The notes beneath the pieces are model-generated. The model searched no databases, had not been told where the DNA came from, and was given only the letters and a program-made list of their open reading frames with translations. The translations under genes and the position numbers were made by a program. Below, piece after piece: positions 1-7,219 of a stretch of DNA of 10,245 bases (position 1 is the first letter of the stretch; each line of letters begins with the position of its first letter). This stretch comes from Clostridiales bacterium (GTDB taxonomy: Bacteria; Bacillota; Clostridia; Lachnospirales; Lachnospiraceae): positions 1 through 10,245 of the forward strand of contig JAJQIQ010000177.1 of assembly GCA_021199135.1 (NCBI GenBank). The letters are read 5' to 3'.

Positions 1-798
1 CCCGACCCGCTCATAGGGGTCGTTCTTCCTTATGACCTTCGCCCCGCAGGCGCAGCCGGAAGCTATCGTCGCGCCGACGAAAACCGGGTCTGCGATGCGC
101 TGAAGCACGTTGTCCACGGCGACCGCGTCGAGCCACTCGATGCCCCGCGCCCTCATGTCCTCATCCAGCCCAGCGTCGAGCATCGATGCAAACCATCCGC
201 CGTTGCCATTTGGCGACATTGCAAGCGAGTCGGGAGACTCGAGCAGAAGATTCCCGCCGAAGTCGACCGCCGGAGCCATCCCCTGCACGAACAATTTCAC
301 ATGAGCCGAATCATAGCCGAAATAACTGTGTTCCTCAAAAAACTCCCGCGTCTCCCCGTCATTTTTCTCGCTCGTCATCACATACAGCGGCACCCACGCG
401 CCCGCCTCCCTGACCACGTCAATTAGGTTTGCAATCAACTGCTCGAATATGTACAGGTGCCTCGTCAGGCCTATGTCGTACATCCCCTTCGCCTTATCGA
501 AACCGAGTCGCGTGCCCTGGCCTCCCGCGAGGATGACCGCCCCGACCTTGCCCGCGCGGATTGCCTCTAGCCCGATTGCGTTAAACTCGTCCCTTTTGGC
601 CTGTATCTCGGAAAGCTCCATGGCTCCGAGCGGCATAAACTCCCCGCGCGAGCCGCTCCGTTTCCCGAGCGCGTCAAGGAGCCCCCAGTCCATCGCCTCT
701 AGCTGGGACAGCAGTTTATCGGGGATGCCGGAATCCAGCATCCCCGTCAGGTATCTCTGATTCGTATCAGCAATCTTTTGTTTTATGCTTTTTTCCAT
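1..798 (-). CDS. UDPGP/UAP1-family UTP:sugar-1-phosphate uridylyltransferase (3' end cut by window)
   Basis: This gene probably encodes a cytosolic enzyme joining UTP and a sugar-1-phosphate (N-acetylglucosamine-1-P or glucose-1-P) to give a UDP-sugar for envelope glycans. The visible 266 residues contain the nucleotide-binding loop LAGGQGTRLG (about residues 90-99), a downstream basic DKAKGMYDIG segment, the SPNGNGGW substrate loop (about 195-202) and DNVLQRIADP (about 229-238). These are hallmarks of the eukaryotic-like UDPGP/UAP1 family rather than GalU or GlmU. The C-terminal part lies beyond the left edge. The ATG is preceded by a GAGAGG site four bases upstream. It follows the LCP gene by 16 bp, so it is likely the third gene of the phosphoglucomutase operon. 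The family call is firm; whether the product is UDP-GlcNAc or UDP-glucose cannot be told from these motifs. Confidence 0.88.
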   Translation of the reverse strand, partial: MEKSIKQKIADTNQRYLTGMLDSGIPDKLLSQLEAMDWGLLDALGKRSGSRGEFMPLGAMELSEIQAKRDEFNAIGLEAIRAGKVGAVILAGGQGTRLGFDKAKGMYDIGLTRHLYIFEQLIANLIDVVREAGAWVPLYVMTSEKNDGETREFFEEHSYFGYDSAHVKLFVQGMAPAVDFGGNLLLESPDSLAMSPNGNGGWFASMLDAGLDEDMRARGIEWLDAVAVDNVLQRIADPVFVGATIASGCACGAKVIRKNDPYERVG

Positions 799-814
799 CG
801 TACCTCTCATCTGC

Positions 815-1936
815 CTAATCGGAACTCAGCTCGTCCGTGCCGTCCGCGCCCGCCGTCTCGTTGTACTCAGACGTGTCTATGACCGCGGAGTACGCCGTGA
901 TGCCGGTCTTCTCAACCACCGTCGTGCTTATCGTCTGCACCGTCTGCGTCGGGGTGTAGTCCGTGACTCCAAACATATACTCGTGAAGCTGCGTGACATT
1001 TGACGAAAGATCCGCCGGGATGACGCAGTCCGCGCTCCCGATCATCTCGGTCGTCAGGTCAAACGGGAAGCCTGTGGTGCTCACGATGTTGTACGACTTC
1101 ACATCCTTTGCAAGGCTTATGATCTGCTCCGTGGTAAGCGTCGTCGAGATGTCATCCACGATGTCGTTGCAGATGCCGACCAAGGTGGTCACGCTCGACG
1201 ACTTGGCCTTCTCGAGCATCGCCTGGAGCACGATCCTCTGGCGCGACGCGCGCTTGAAGTCGTCGCCCGCGAGCTTTCGGATCCTCGCGTAGGTCGTGGC
1301 CTGCGTCCCGTCCAGGGTGATGAGGCCGTACTCCGTGAGGTCCGGAGTCGAAAGCCCCGTAACTCCGTCCACGTCCTTCTTATACTTATTGATCTGGTTC
1401 ATCTCCGCCTGAGTGATCTCAATCTCGAGCCCTCCGAGGTCGTCGATGACCTCGACCATCGCCGCCCAGTCGACGCAGATGTACTCCGTAATATTTAAAT
1501 CTAGATTTGAGTTTAGCATCTGAACCGCCTGTTTAGCGCCCCCGTTGGCATAGGCAGCGTTGGCCTTGCGGTACTTGCCGTCCCCGATGCACAGGAAGGT
1601 GTCGCGGTAGACGGAGACGAGCTTGACGTCCTTGGTCTTGTTGTCGATGCTCGCGATCATGATGACGTCGGAGTTTCCGGTGTCGTAGTTGTTCGCGCTG
1701 CGGTTGTCCACGCCGAAGATCGCGATGTTCGTGTATCCCTCGAGCGTCTCGATCGTCTCCTCGGCGAGGTCCTCGTTGATTCCGGCCTCGGTGTTGTCCA
1801 TGCTCACGTAGTCGATCTTGTTCAGCATCACGAACATGTACGCCACGACGATCAGGACGACGAGGACGAGCACCTCGCAGGCCACCAGTATGAACTTGAA
1901 TTTCTTTTTTTTCTTTTTCTTTTTTTCCTTACTCAA
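815..1936 (-). CDS. LytR-CpsA-Psr (LCP) family wall-polymer ligase, single membrane anchor
   Basis: LCP proteins move lipid-linked anionic or capsular polymers onto peptidoglycan outside the membrane. This 373-aa protein has a lysine-rich cytoplasmic tip (residues 3-14), one membrane helix (about 15-38) and an extracellular LCP domain (about 70-290). Family motifs are visible: FGVDNR (74-79), D90, VYRDT (109-113), KANAAYANGG (124-133), DDLGG (165-169), YARIRK (216-221) and DDFKRASRQR (225-234), supplying the Arg/Asp residues that bind the pyrophosphate head and magnesium. The tail (about 330-373) is Thr/Ser/Glu-rich and probably disordered. The start is TTG: an in-frame TGA lies at 1943-1945 and no other start codon occurs before the membrane helix. 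The gene overlaps the phosphoglucomutase stop by 8 bp, suggesting translational coupling. The polymer substrate is unknown. Confidence 0.93.
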   Translation of the reverse strand: MSKEKKKKKKKKFKFILVACEVLVLVVLIVVAYMFVMLNKIDYVSMDNTEAGINEDLAEETIETLEGYTNIAIFGVDNRSANNYDTGNSDVIMIASIDNKTKDVKLVSVYRDTFLCIGDGKYRKANAAYANGGAKQAVQMLNSNLDLNITEYICVDWAAMVEVIDDLGGLEIEITQAEMNQINKYKKDVDGVTGLSTPDLTEYGLITLDGTQATTYARIRKLAGDDFKRASRQRIVLQAMLEKAKSSSVTTLVGICNDIVDDISTTLTTEQIISLAKDVKSYNIVSTTGFPFDLTTEMIGSADCVIPADLSSNVTQLHEYMFGVTDYTPTQTVQTISTTVVEKTGITAYSAVIDTSEYNETAGADGTDELSSD

Positions 1937-3653
1937 AGTATGTCAGAACCTCTCTCTTCAAGCCTGCAAGCATCTCCTCCGCGCCGTCTAACGTCGTGCC
2001 CTTCACGCCGACATAGAACTTGATCTTCGGCTCCGTCCCGGACGGGCGCACGCAGCACCAGGCGTTGTCCGAGAGCTCGTAGTAGAGCACATTCGAGCTC
2101 GGGAGCCCCGTCGGCTCCACCTTCCCGGTGGAAAGCTCCCTCCGCGTGCCGTTTTTGTAGTCGCGGATCGCGATGACGTCGAAGGCACCCATCTTCTCCG
2201 GGGTCTTGCCCCTAGCGTCGTCCATGATTTTCTGCATCTGGGCCGCTCCGTCGATTCCGGCCAGCGTCATCGTCGAGGTGCCCTCGCGGTAGTAGCCATA
2301 TTTTTCGTAGAGATCGATCATGCCGTCCCAGAGGGTCTTGCCCATCGATTTATAATAAGCCGCGACCTCGCAGAGCATGCACACCGCCGCCGGGGCGTCC
2401 TTGTCGCGGGCGTAGGTCCCGGGCAGGCAGCCGTAGCTCTCCTCGAAGCCGAAGACGTAGTTGTAGGTGCCCTCGGTCTCGAAGCGGTGCATCTCCCCTC
2501 CGATGTACTTGAAGCCGGTCAGCACCTCGACCAGCGTCACATTGTACTCCGCGGCGATCGCCTTCGCCATGTCGGTCGATACTATGGACTCGATGAACGC
2601 CGGGTTTTTGGGCATCGTCCCCATAGCGGCCTTCTGCCCGAGGATGTACTCGGCAATCAGCATGGAGGACATGTTGCCAGTGAAGGTGACGTACTCGCCG
2701 GTCTTTACGTCCTTGCAGTAGACGCCGAGCCGGTCCGCATCGGGGTCGGTCGCAAGCACTATGTCCGCGTCCTTCTCCTTCGCGAGCTTAAGCGCGAGCT
2801 CCCAGGCGTCCGGGTTCTCCGGGTTCGGGTAAGGGGCTGTCGGGAAGTTACCATCGGGGATTGCCTGGCTTGGCTCTACGAACACATGTTCGAATCCCAT
2901 GTCCTTGAGCACCCTCTGCACCGGCACGAGCCCCGTGCCGTGGAGCGGGGTGTAGACGATCTTTATGTCCTTTGCCATCTTCTTTATGATCTCGGGGTGG
3001 ATCGAGAGGGCCCGAAGCTCCGCGAAATACCCCTCGTCGACCGAGTCGTCAACTATGTTGTACAGGCCCGCCGCGATCGCGTCCTCCTTGCCCATGGTCT
3101 TTACCATGTCAAAGGACGTGACCTTGCCGACCTCCTCCATGATCCCGGTGTCGTGCGGGGGCGTGACCTGCGCGCCGTCCTCCCAGTAGACCTTGTATCC
3201 GTTGTACTCGCGCGGGTTGTGGCTCGCCGTGATGACGACGCCCGCTATGGTGTGCAGCGTCCGCACCGCGTAGGAGAGCTCCGGCACCGGCGTCAGCTGC
3301 GGGAATATGTATGTCTTGATGCCGTTCGCCGCAAGGCATAATGCCGTGGCCTCGGTGAACTCGTCGTGCATGAGGCGTGAGTCGTGCGCTATCGCCACCC
3401 CGCGGCCCGGGTCGCCGTGCGCGAGGATATAGTTTGCAAGCCCCTGCGTCGCCTGGCGGACCGTGTAGATGTTCATGCGGTTCGTGCCCGCGCCGATTAT
3501 GCCCCTAAGCCCCGCAGTGCCGAACTCGAGCGTGCGGTAGAAGCGGTCCTCGATCTCCTTCTCGTCGCCCGCGATGCTTCTCAGCTCCTCCTTCGTCCCC
3601 TCGTCAAAATAGGAATCCGTGCACCATCTCTCGTACTCTTTCCTGTAATCCAT
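1929..3653 (-). CDS. pgcA: phospho-sugar mutase (phosphoglucomutase/phosphomannomutase, PgcA-type)
   Basis: This cytosolic enzyme of the alpha-D-phosphohexomutase superfamily interconverts hexose-6-phosphate and hexose-1-phosphate, feeding nucleotide-sugar synthesis. All four signature regions are present: the phosphoserine loop TASHNPREYNGYK (about 142-154, Ser144), the metal loop DPDADR (303-308), the sugar-binding loop GFEESYG (402-408) and the phosphate-binding loop RPSGTEPKIKFY (536-547). At 574 aa it has the long form typical of Firmicute PgcA and PGM2-like enzymes. The ATG has a GAGGAGGGA site about nine bases upstream. It is the first gene of a leftward operon with an LCP ligase and a UDPGP-type uridylyltransferase, so its likely job is to supply glucose-1-P (or a related sugar-1-P) for the latter. 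The gene symbol rests on family resemblance; glucose versus mannose preference is not settled by sequence. Confidence 0.95.
   Translation of the reverse strand: MDYRKEYERWCTDSYFDEGTKEELRSIAGDEKEIEDRFYRTLEFGTAGLRGIIGAGTNRMNIYTVRQATQGLANYILAHGDPGRGVAIAHDSRLMHDEFTEATALCLAANGIKTYIFPQLTPVPELSYAVRTLHTIAGVVITASHNPREYNGYKVYWEDGAQVTPPHDTGIMEEVGKVTSFDMVKTMGKEDAIAAGLYNIVDDSVDEGYFAELRALSIHPEIIKKMAKDIKIVYTPLHGTGLVPVQRVLKDMGFEHVFVEPSQAIPDGNFPTAPYPNPENPDAWELALKLAKEKDADIVLATDPDADRLGVYCKDVKTGEYVTFTGNMSSMLIAEYILGQKAAMGTMPKNPAFIESIVSTDMAKAIAAEYNVTLVEVLTGFKYIGGEMHRFETEGTYNYVFGFEESYGCLPGTYARDKDAPAAVCMLCEVAAYYKSMGKTLWDGMIDLYEKYGYYREGTSTMTLAGIDGAAQMQKIMDDARGKTPEKMGAFDVIAIRDYKNGTRRELSTGKVEPTGLPSSNVLYYELSDNAWCCVRPSGTEPKIKFYVGVKGTTLDGAEEMLAGLKREVLTYFE
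1949..1956 (-). promoter_or_regulatory. ribosome binding site for the TTG-started LCP gene
   Basis: Reading leftward, GAGAGAGG lies 12 bases before the TTG start and inside the end of the phosphoglucomutase gene. The spacing is long, so initiation may lean on coupling to ribosomes finishing the upstream gene. Confidence 0.45.
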
Positions 3654-3687
3654 CCTGCCGTCCCTCCTCTGAATTGTATGTGCCTCA

Positions 3688-3716
3688 ATTCTAACACAAT
3701 CTGACGAGTTTGAAAA
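3688..3716 (-). promoter_or_regulatory. sigma-A-like promoter for the leftward mutase-LCP-UDPGP operon
   Basis: On the minus strand, a TAGAAT -10 (plus-strand 3688-3693) is preceded by TGT, giving an extended -10 (TGnTAGAAT). Seventeen bases upstream is a weak -35, TTTTCA (3711-3716), matching consensus at four of six positions. The promoter is placed about 35 bases before the mutase ATG, which leaves room for a short leader with the ribosome binding site. Seen by eye only. Confidence 0.55.
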
Positions 3717-3726
3717 GTTATAACTT
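3715..3726. promoter_or_regulatory. 12-bp perfect palindrome, possible operator
   Basis: AAGTTATAACTT is its own reverse complement and overlaps the first two bases of the leftward -35 element. Outer GTTT and AAAC arms flank it imperfectly. Its position would let a dimeric regulator control the leftward operon and perhaps affect the rightward promoter 30 bases away. AT-rich DNA produces such palindromes by chance, so this is a suggestion. Confidence 0.3.
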
Positions 3727-3755
3727 GAAACTTGCCAAAAATTTCAGGTTTGTCC

Positions 3756-3784
3756 TTGAGAGTTGAGACCGAGTGGTGTACAAT
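3756..3784 (+). promoter_or_regulatory. sigma-A-like promoter for the rightward LCP gene
   Basis: TTGAGA (3756-3761) and TACAAT (3779-3784) are separated by exactly 17 bases, with five of six matches to each consensus. Transcription would start near 3791, giving a leader of roughly 48 bases before the GTG start at 3839. This is the strongest promoter in the window by eye. Confidence 0.7.
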
Positions 3785-3820
3785 AGACAAATAGGCTTGC
3801 GATTTAGGCATGAAGGTATG

Positions 3821-3827
3821 AAGGAGG
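3821..3827 (+). promoter_or_regulatory. ribosome binding site supporting the GTG start at 3839
   Basis: AAGGAGG lies 11 bases before the GTG. An in-frame TAG at 3830-3832 rules out any start further upstream, so the GTG is the first possible codon. The next candidate (ATG at codon 14) has no comparable site. Confidence 0.65.
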
Positions 3828-3838
3828 CTTAGCAGGCA

Positions 3839-5440
3839 GTGGGCACGGACAGCGTGGATGAGGTGGACAAAAGCACAATGAGCACGGCGGGAAGCTGGAA
3901 AATCGCGGTGCTGATAATTCTCATAATACAACTGGCCTTAAGCGCGGGCACCATGGCCATAGCCGTCTGGACAGGGTTTTTCCCGGTAATGTATCTGCTG
4001 ATTGCTGGCATCGTACTGATTGCCCTGCTATGCGCATCGTGTGTCCTCATGTGCGTCGGGATGAGGAAAAAGAACGACGACGCGAAAGAAGATGCCGGCG
4101 ATGAGGGGAAAAAGCACACCCCCTATGTCCGGAGGGGAGTGGGGTGTGCGATTTCATGCCTTGTGATGGCGCTGTGCATAATCGTTTCGGCAATGCTCGT
4201 CCGCGCGGGCACCACGATAAGCACTGTCACGAGCCAGACAAACAAGACGGAGACCACGTCGGTCTATGTGTTGGTGGACGACCCGGCAGAGACCGTGGAA
4301 GATGCGGCGGACTACACTTTCGCAATCACGGAGAGCTACGATTATGAGCACACGCGTGAGGCGCTTGAGGAGATAAATGAACTGACGGGGGCGATCGTCA
4401 AGACGCGGGAGTACGACACGGTATTTGACATGGTCGACGCGCTCTACGACGGCGAGGTGGAGGCGATGATCTTAAACCTTGCCTATGTGGACCTGCTGGA
4501 GGCTGAAGACGGCTACGAAGATTTCTCCGACAGGACTAGGGTGCTGTACTATCACGAGATTGAGACCGCTGTCGAGGCCACACCGTCATATGATTTGGAG
4601 GAAGAGCAGGAAGACCGAAAAAGGGATATCACGGTCGACCCGTTTATCATATATATAAGCGGATCTGACACGCGCACCTCGAAACTCACGGACGATACGA
4701 GGAGCGACGCCAACATCATCCTGGTCGTAAATCCGTCGACGCGCCAGGTGCTCATGGTAAATACGCCGAGGGACTACTATGTGGACATATCGATAAGCCC
4801 GGGCAACAAAGACAAGCTGACGCATTGCGGCATATACGGCGTGGACTGCTCGATGGACACGCTGAGCAACCTCTACGGCGAGCAAGTGGACTATTACGCA
4901 AAGATAAACTTCAACGGATTCAAGACGCTGATCGACGCAATCGGGGGAATCACGGTCTATTCGGAGAAGACGTTTACGACAAGCGAAGGCGGATACAGGA
5001 TCTATCAGGGCGAGAACACGTTAAACGGCGACATGGCGCTGTCGTATGTGCGGGAGAGGAAGGCGTTCTCGGACGGCGACGACGCGAGAGGACGCCACCA
5101 GATGCAGGTGATATCCGCAATCATAGACAAGGTTTCATCGGGGACGACGGTGCTTGCAAATTATTCCGCGATTCTGAGCAGTCTCGAAGGAATGTTTGTG
5201 ACAAACATGACGTCAGACGAGATTGCGTCGCTCGTGCGCATGGAACTTTCAGACACTACGCCGTGGAACGTGCTGTCATATGCGGTTACGGGAACCGGAA
5301 GCAAGCAGTATGTCTATTCGATAAAGGGACTGAAGACCTATGTCACTATCCCGGACGAGGATACGGTGGAACGCGCAAGGACCCTGATTGACAGGACGAT
5401 GGCAGGGGAAGTGCTGTCGGAGGAGGACGTGACGTCATGA
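3839..5440 (+). CDS. CpsA-like LCP family protein with three membrane segments and an accessory extracytoplasmic domain
   Basis: A second LCP ligase, expected to attach a wall polysaccharide or teichoic-type polymer to peptidoglycan. The 533-aa protein has membrane helices at about 21-44, 48-75 and 101-123, an extracytoplasmic alpha/beta region (about 141-245) that looks like a small periplasmic-binding-protein fold, then the LCP domain (about 269-475). LCP motifs include ISGSDTR (273-279), D290, NTPRD (308-312), DAIGG (366-370), YVRERK (403-408) and DDARGRHQMQV (414-424). This three-helix-plus-accessory layout is the one known from streptococcal CpsA. The start is GTG with AAGGAGG 11 bases upstream. 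Its stop overlaps the ATG of the pyruvyl transferase gene (ATGA), so the two are probably co-translated. C330 and C337 lie in HCGIYGVDC and might form a disulfide. The polymer is unknown. Confidence 0.93.
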   Translation: MGTDSVDEVDKSTMSTAGSWKIAVLIILIIQLALSAGTMAIAVWTGFFPVMYLLIAGIVLIALLCASCVLMCVGMRKKNDDAKEDAGDEGKKHTPYVRRGVGCAISCLVMALCIIVSAMLVRAGTTISTVTSQTNKTETTSVYVLVDDPAETVEDAADYTFAITESYDYEHTREALEEINELTGAIVKTREYDTVFDMVDALYDGEVEAMILNLAYVDLLEAEDGYEDFSDRTRVLYYHEIETAVEATPSYDLEEEQEDRKRDITVDPFIIYISGSDTRTSKLTDDTRSDANIILVVNPSTRQVLMVNTPRDYYVDISISPGNKDKLTHCGIYGVDCSMDTLSNLYGEQVDYYAKINFNGFKTLIDAIGGITVYSEKTFTTSEGGYRIYQGENTLNGDMALSYVRERKAFSDGDDARGRHQMQVISAIIDKVSSGTTVLANYSAILSSLEGMFVTNMTSDEIASLVRMELSDTTPWNVLSYAVTGTGSKQYVYSIKGLKTYVTIPDEDTVERARTLIDRTMAGEVLSEEDVTS

Positions 5441-7173
5441 AAAATAAAGAGTCAAAGAAACCCTTGACAATTGGGCTTATTTCCATAAATATGCACACGA
5501 AGAGCCTGAATTTCGCATGCCCAATCCACACGTGGGCGTTTCAGCATTTTCTGGATGAAAATGGAATAAAATCCACGGTCATTGACTACGTGCCAAATTA
5601 CAACGATAACTTCCCGTCGCGGGAGCCGGTACCGTATTACGAGAAAAAATACAGTGACCAGCTCAAGAAGAAAGGCCAGACACCGGAACAGGAGGAGGAG
5701 ATTGCGAAGAAGCTCAAACAGTACAAGGACAAGCTTGACGGCTACACCGCACTGTGTGAGGAGCGAAAGGCCCGCTTCGACAAATTCCAGAAATTCATCG
5801 ATGAAAACTATGTCAAGACCGACATCACATATTCAGAAACTCTGCTCGACGGGGCCGACCCGGGCTTTGACTGTTATATCTGCGTGACCGACGTCATCTG
5901 GGCCTGCGACCCTTACTGGGGATTTGACCGGGGCTTCCTCTTGGATCGCCCTGTGATGGAGGATAAGTGGAAAATCGCATATGCGGCGAGCCGTGGCGTC
6001 CCGAAGGAATTTGACGCCGACCAGGAAAAGTATTTCTTTGACGCCATATCAAAAATAGAGCACATAGGCGTTCGCGAACAGAGCCTGAAGAAATACATAG
6101 AGGAAAACCTGCCGCAGAAGCCAGTGCAGGTGGTGCTCGACCCGGTCCTCCTGCTCGGCGCAAAGGAGTATGACAGGTTTATCGCAAAGCCGGAGGAGGA
6201 GAAATACGTAGTCCTCTACTATGCGATGGAGCGTCCGAAAGATCTCATCGGCTATGTGAAGCGATATGCGAAAAAACGCGGGCTTATCATCGTCGAACTG
6301 ACCCACATCCCCATCGATGGTGGAATCATGTCGAAAAGAATCAACGACGCGGATGGGCTTGAAGTCCATTACCTATATGACATAGGCCCCGAGGAGTGGC
6401 TCGGCTACATCAAATATGCCGAGTGCATATTCACGAACTCGTTCCATGCGTCATGCTTTTCAATCCTGTTTCACAAGAAATTTTTTGTAGGCAACCGCAA
6501 CGGAGACAAGGTGTCGCATCTCCTCGAGCTGTTCGGGCTTGAGAGACGAAAGATTTCAGATGCGTCTGAACTTCAAGATGAAATTGACTACGCGCCGGTG
6601 GAGGAAATCCTGCAACGGGAGAGAAAAAAGAGCGCCGATTTCATACTTGGAGCGATCAGAGAGCTTGAATCCAGGGAAATGCCCACGCCCAATCCGGAGC
6701 GCGAGAGCGTAAAGAGGGCACAGCAATTCCCGATCGCCTACAACAGCAAGACTGACAGGTGCGGCTACACCGGGCCGGCAGACGGCGAGAAAATTACGCT
6801 ATTGTCGCTCCAGTCGGGAAACCTCGAGTACAGGCTGAAAGACATTAAGGCGACCAACAGCGGGCAGGAGCCACTGCTACCACTCCACTATACATGGGAA
6901 GGCCATGTTTTCCGCGGATGGCATCTGCGAGTGCGGATACACTCCGGAAATGGATCTGAATGGTTCTGGGTAAAAAAGGACGGCTCGCTTGCCCCAATGA
7001 AACAGTACGATCCAGAGGCCCATGCGGATGAGGCGCTGTTCGCAAACAAGTCAACCATCCCTTATATTCCGGCATACGACCTGTCAATCATGGTCGCGGA
7101 CGGAGTGTGGAGCAAGATACCGTCAAAGAAGACCCTGCATGAAATACTTCGCGGTTTTCTCAGGCATTCCTAA
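5437..7173 (+). CDS. polysaccharide pyruvyl transferase family protein with extra C-terminal module
   Basis: Members of this family (PF04230, CsaB/WcaK type) transfer pyruvate from phosphoenolpyruvate to sugars of wall or exopolysaccharides, giving acidic ketals; some relatives have other roles. In this 578-aa cytosolic protein the N-terminal Rossmann-like start is IGLISINMHTKSLNFACP (12-29), followed by YICVTDVIW (147-155), the GVREQSLKKYI segment (211-221), VLDPVLLLG (233-241) and the diagnostic IFTNSFHASCFSILF stretch (331-345). Residues 75-125 are Lys/Glu-rich and probably helical. After about 430 a second module follows, with GYTG (443-446), WEGHVFRGWHLRVRI (487-501), WFWVKKDG (509-516) and IPYIP...MVADGVW (541-558). 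The gene starts in the stop of the LCP gene (4-bp overlap) with GGAGGAGGA nine bases upstream. Family call strong, acceptor sugar unknown. Confidence 0.87.
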   Translation: MKNKESKKPLTIGLISINMHTKSLNFACPIHTWAFQHFLDENGIKSTVIDYVPNYNDNFPSREPVPYYEKKYSDQLKKKGQTPEQEEEIAKKLKQYKDKLDGYTALCEERKARFDKFQKFIDENYVKTDITYSETLLDGADPGFDCYICVTDVIWACDPYWGFDRGFLLDRPVMEDKWKIAYAASRGVPKEFDADQEKYFFDAISKIEHIGVREQSLKKYIEENLPQKPVQVVLDPVLLLGAKEYDRFIAKPEEEKYVVLYYAMERPKDLIGYVKRYAKKRGLIIVELTHIPIDGGIMSKRINDADGLEVHYLYDIGPEEWLGYIKYAECIFTNSFHASCFSILFHKKFFVGNRNGDKVSHLLELFGLERRKISDASELQDEIDYAPVEEILQRERKKSADFILGAIRELESREMPTPNPERESVKRAQQFPIAYNSKTDRCGYTGPADGEKITLLSLQSGNLEYRLKDIKATNSGQEPLLPLHYTWEGHVFRGWHLRVRIHSGNGSEWFWVKKDGSLAPMKQYDPEAHADEALFANKSTIPYIPAYDLSIMVADGVWSKIPSKKTLHEILRGFLRHS

Positions 7174-7200
7174 ACATATATTTATTTGAAACCAAATTTT

Positions 7201-7208
7201 AAAAGGAG
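7201..7208 (+). promoter_or_regulatory. ribosome binding site of the MBL/wall-binding gene
   Basis: AAAAGGAG lies 11 bases before the ATG at 7220, in the 46-bp AT-rich gap after the pyruvyl transferase gene. I see no clear promoter or GC-rich terminator in the gap, so read-through from the upstream genes is the simpler reading. Confidence 0.6.
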
Positions 7209-7219
7209 CGACACTACCA

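Noticed and set aside
1..798. Several plus-strand open frames opposite the uridylyltransferase
   Set aside because: The minus strand encodes a continuous 266-codon UDPGP-family protein to the window edge; the plus-strand frames are Pro/Ser/Arg-rich shadows.
2487..3341. Long open frame on the plus strand opposite the phosphoglucomutase gene (284 codons)
   Set aside because: Its Arg/His/Val-rich composition is that of an antisense shadow of a GC-rich gene, it has no recognisable motif, and the minus strand here is an unmistakable mutase with all signature loops.
4825..5391. Open frame of 188 codons in another frame of the CpsA-like LCP gene
   Set aside because: The translation is Arg-rich with no domain pattern, and it lies wholly inside the well-supported LCP domain coding sequence.
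7174..7219. Possible terminator or promoter between the pyruvyl transferase and MBL genes
   Set aside because: The only hairpin is ATTTG-AAAC-CAAAT, five weak AT pairs, and no convincing -35/-10 pair fits. It looks like a short AT-rich spacer with a ribosome site.
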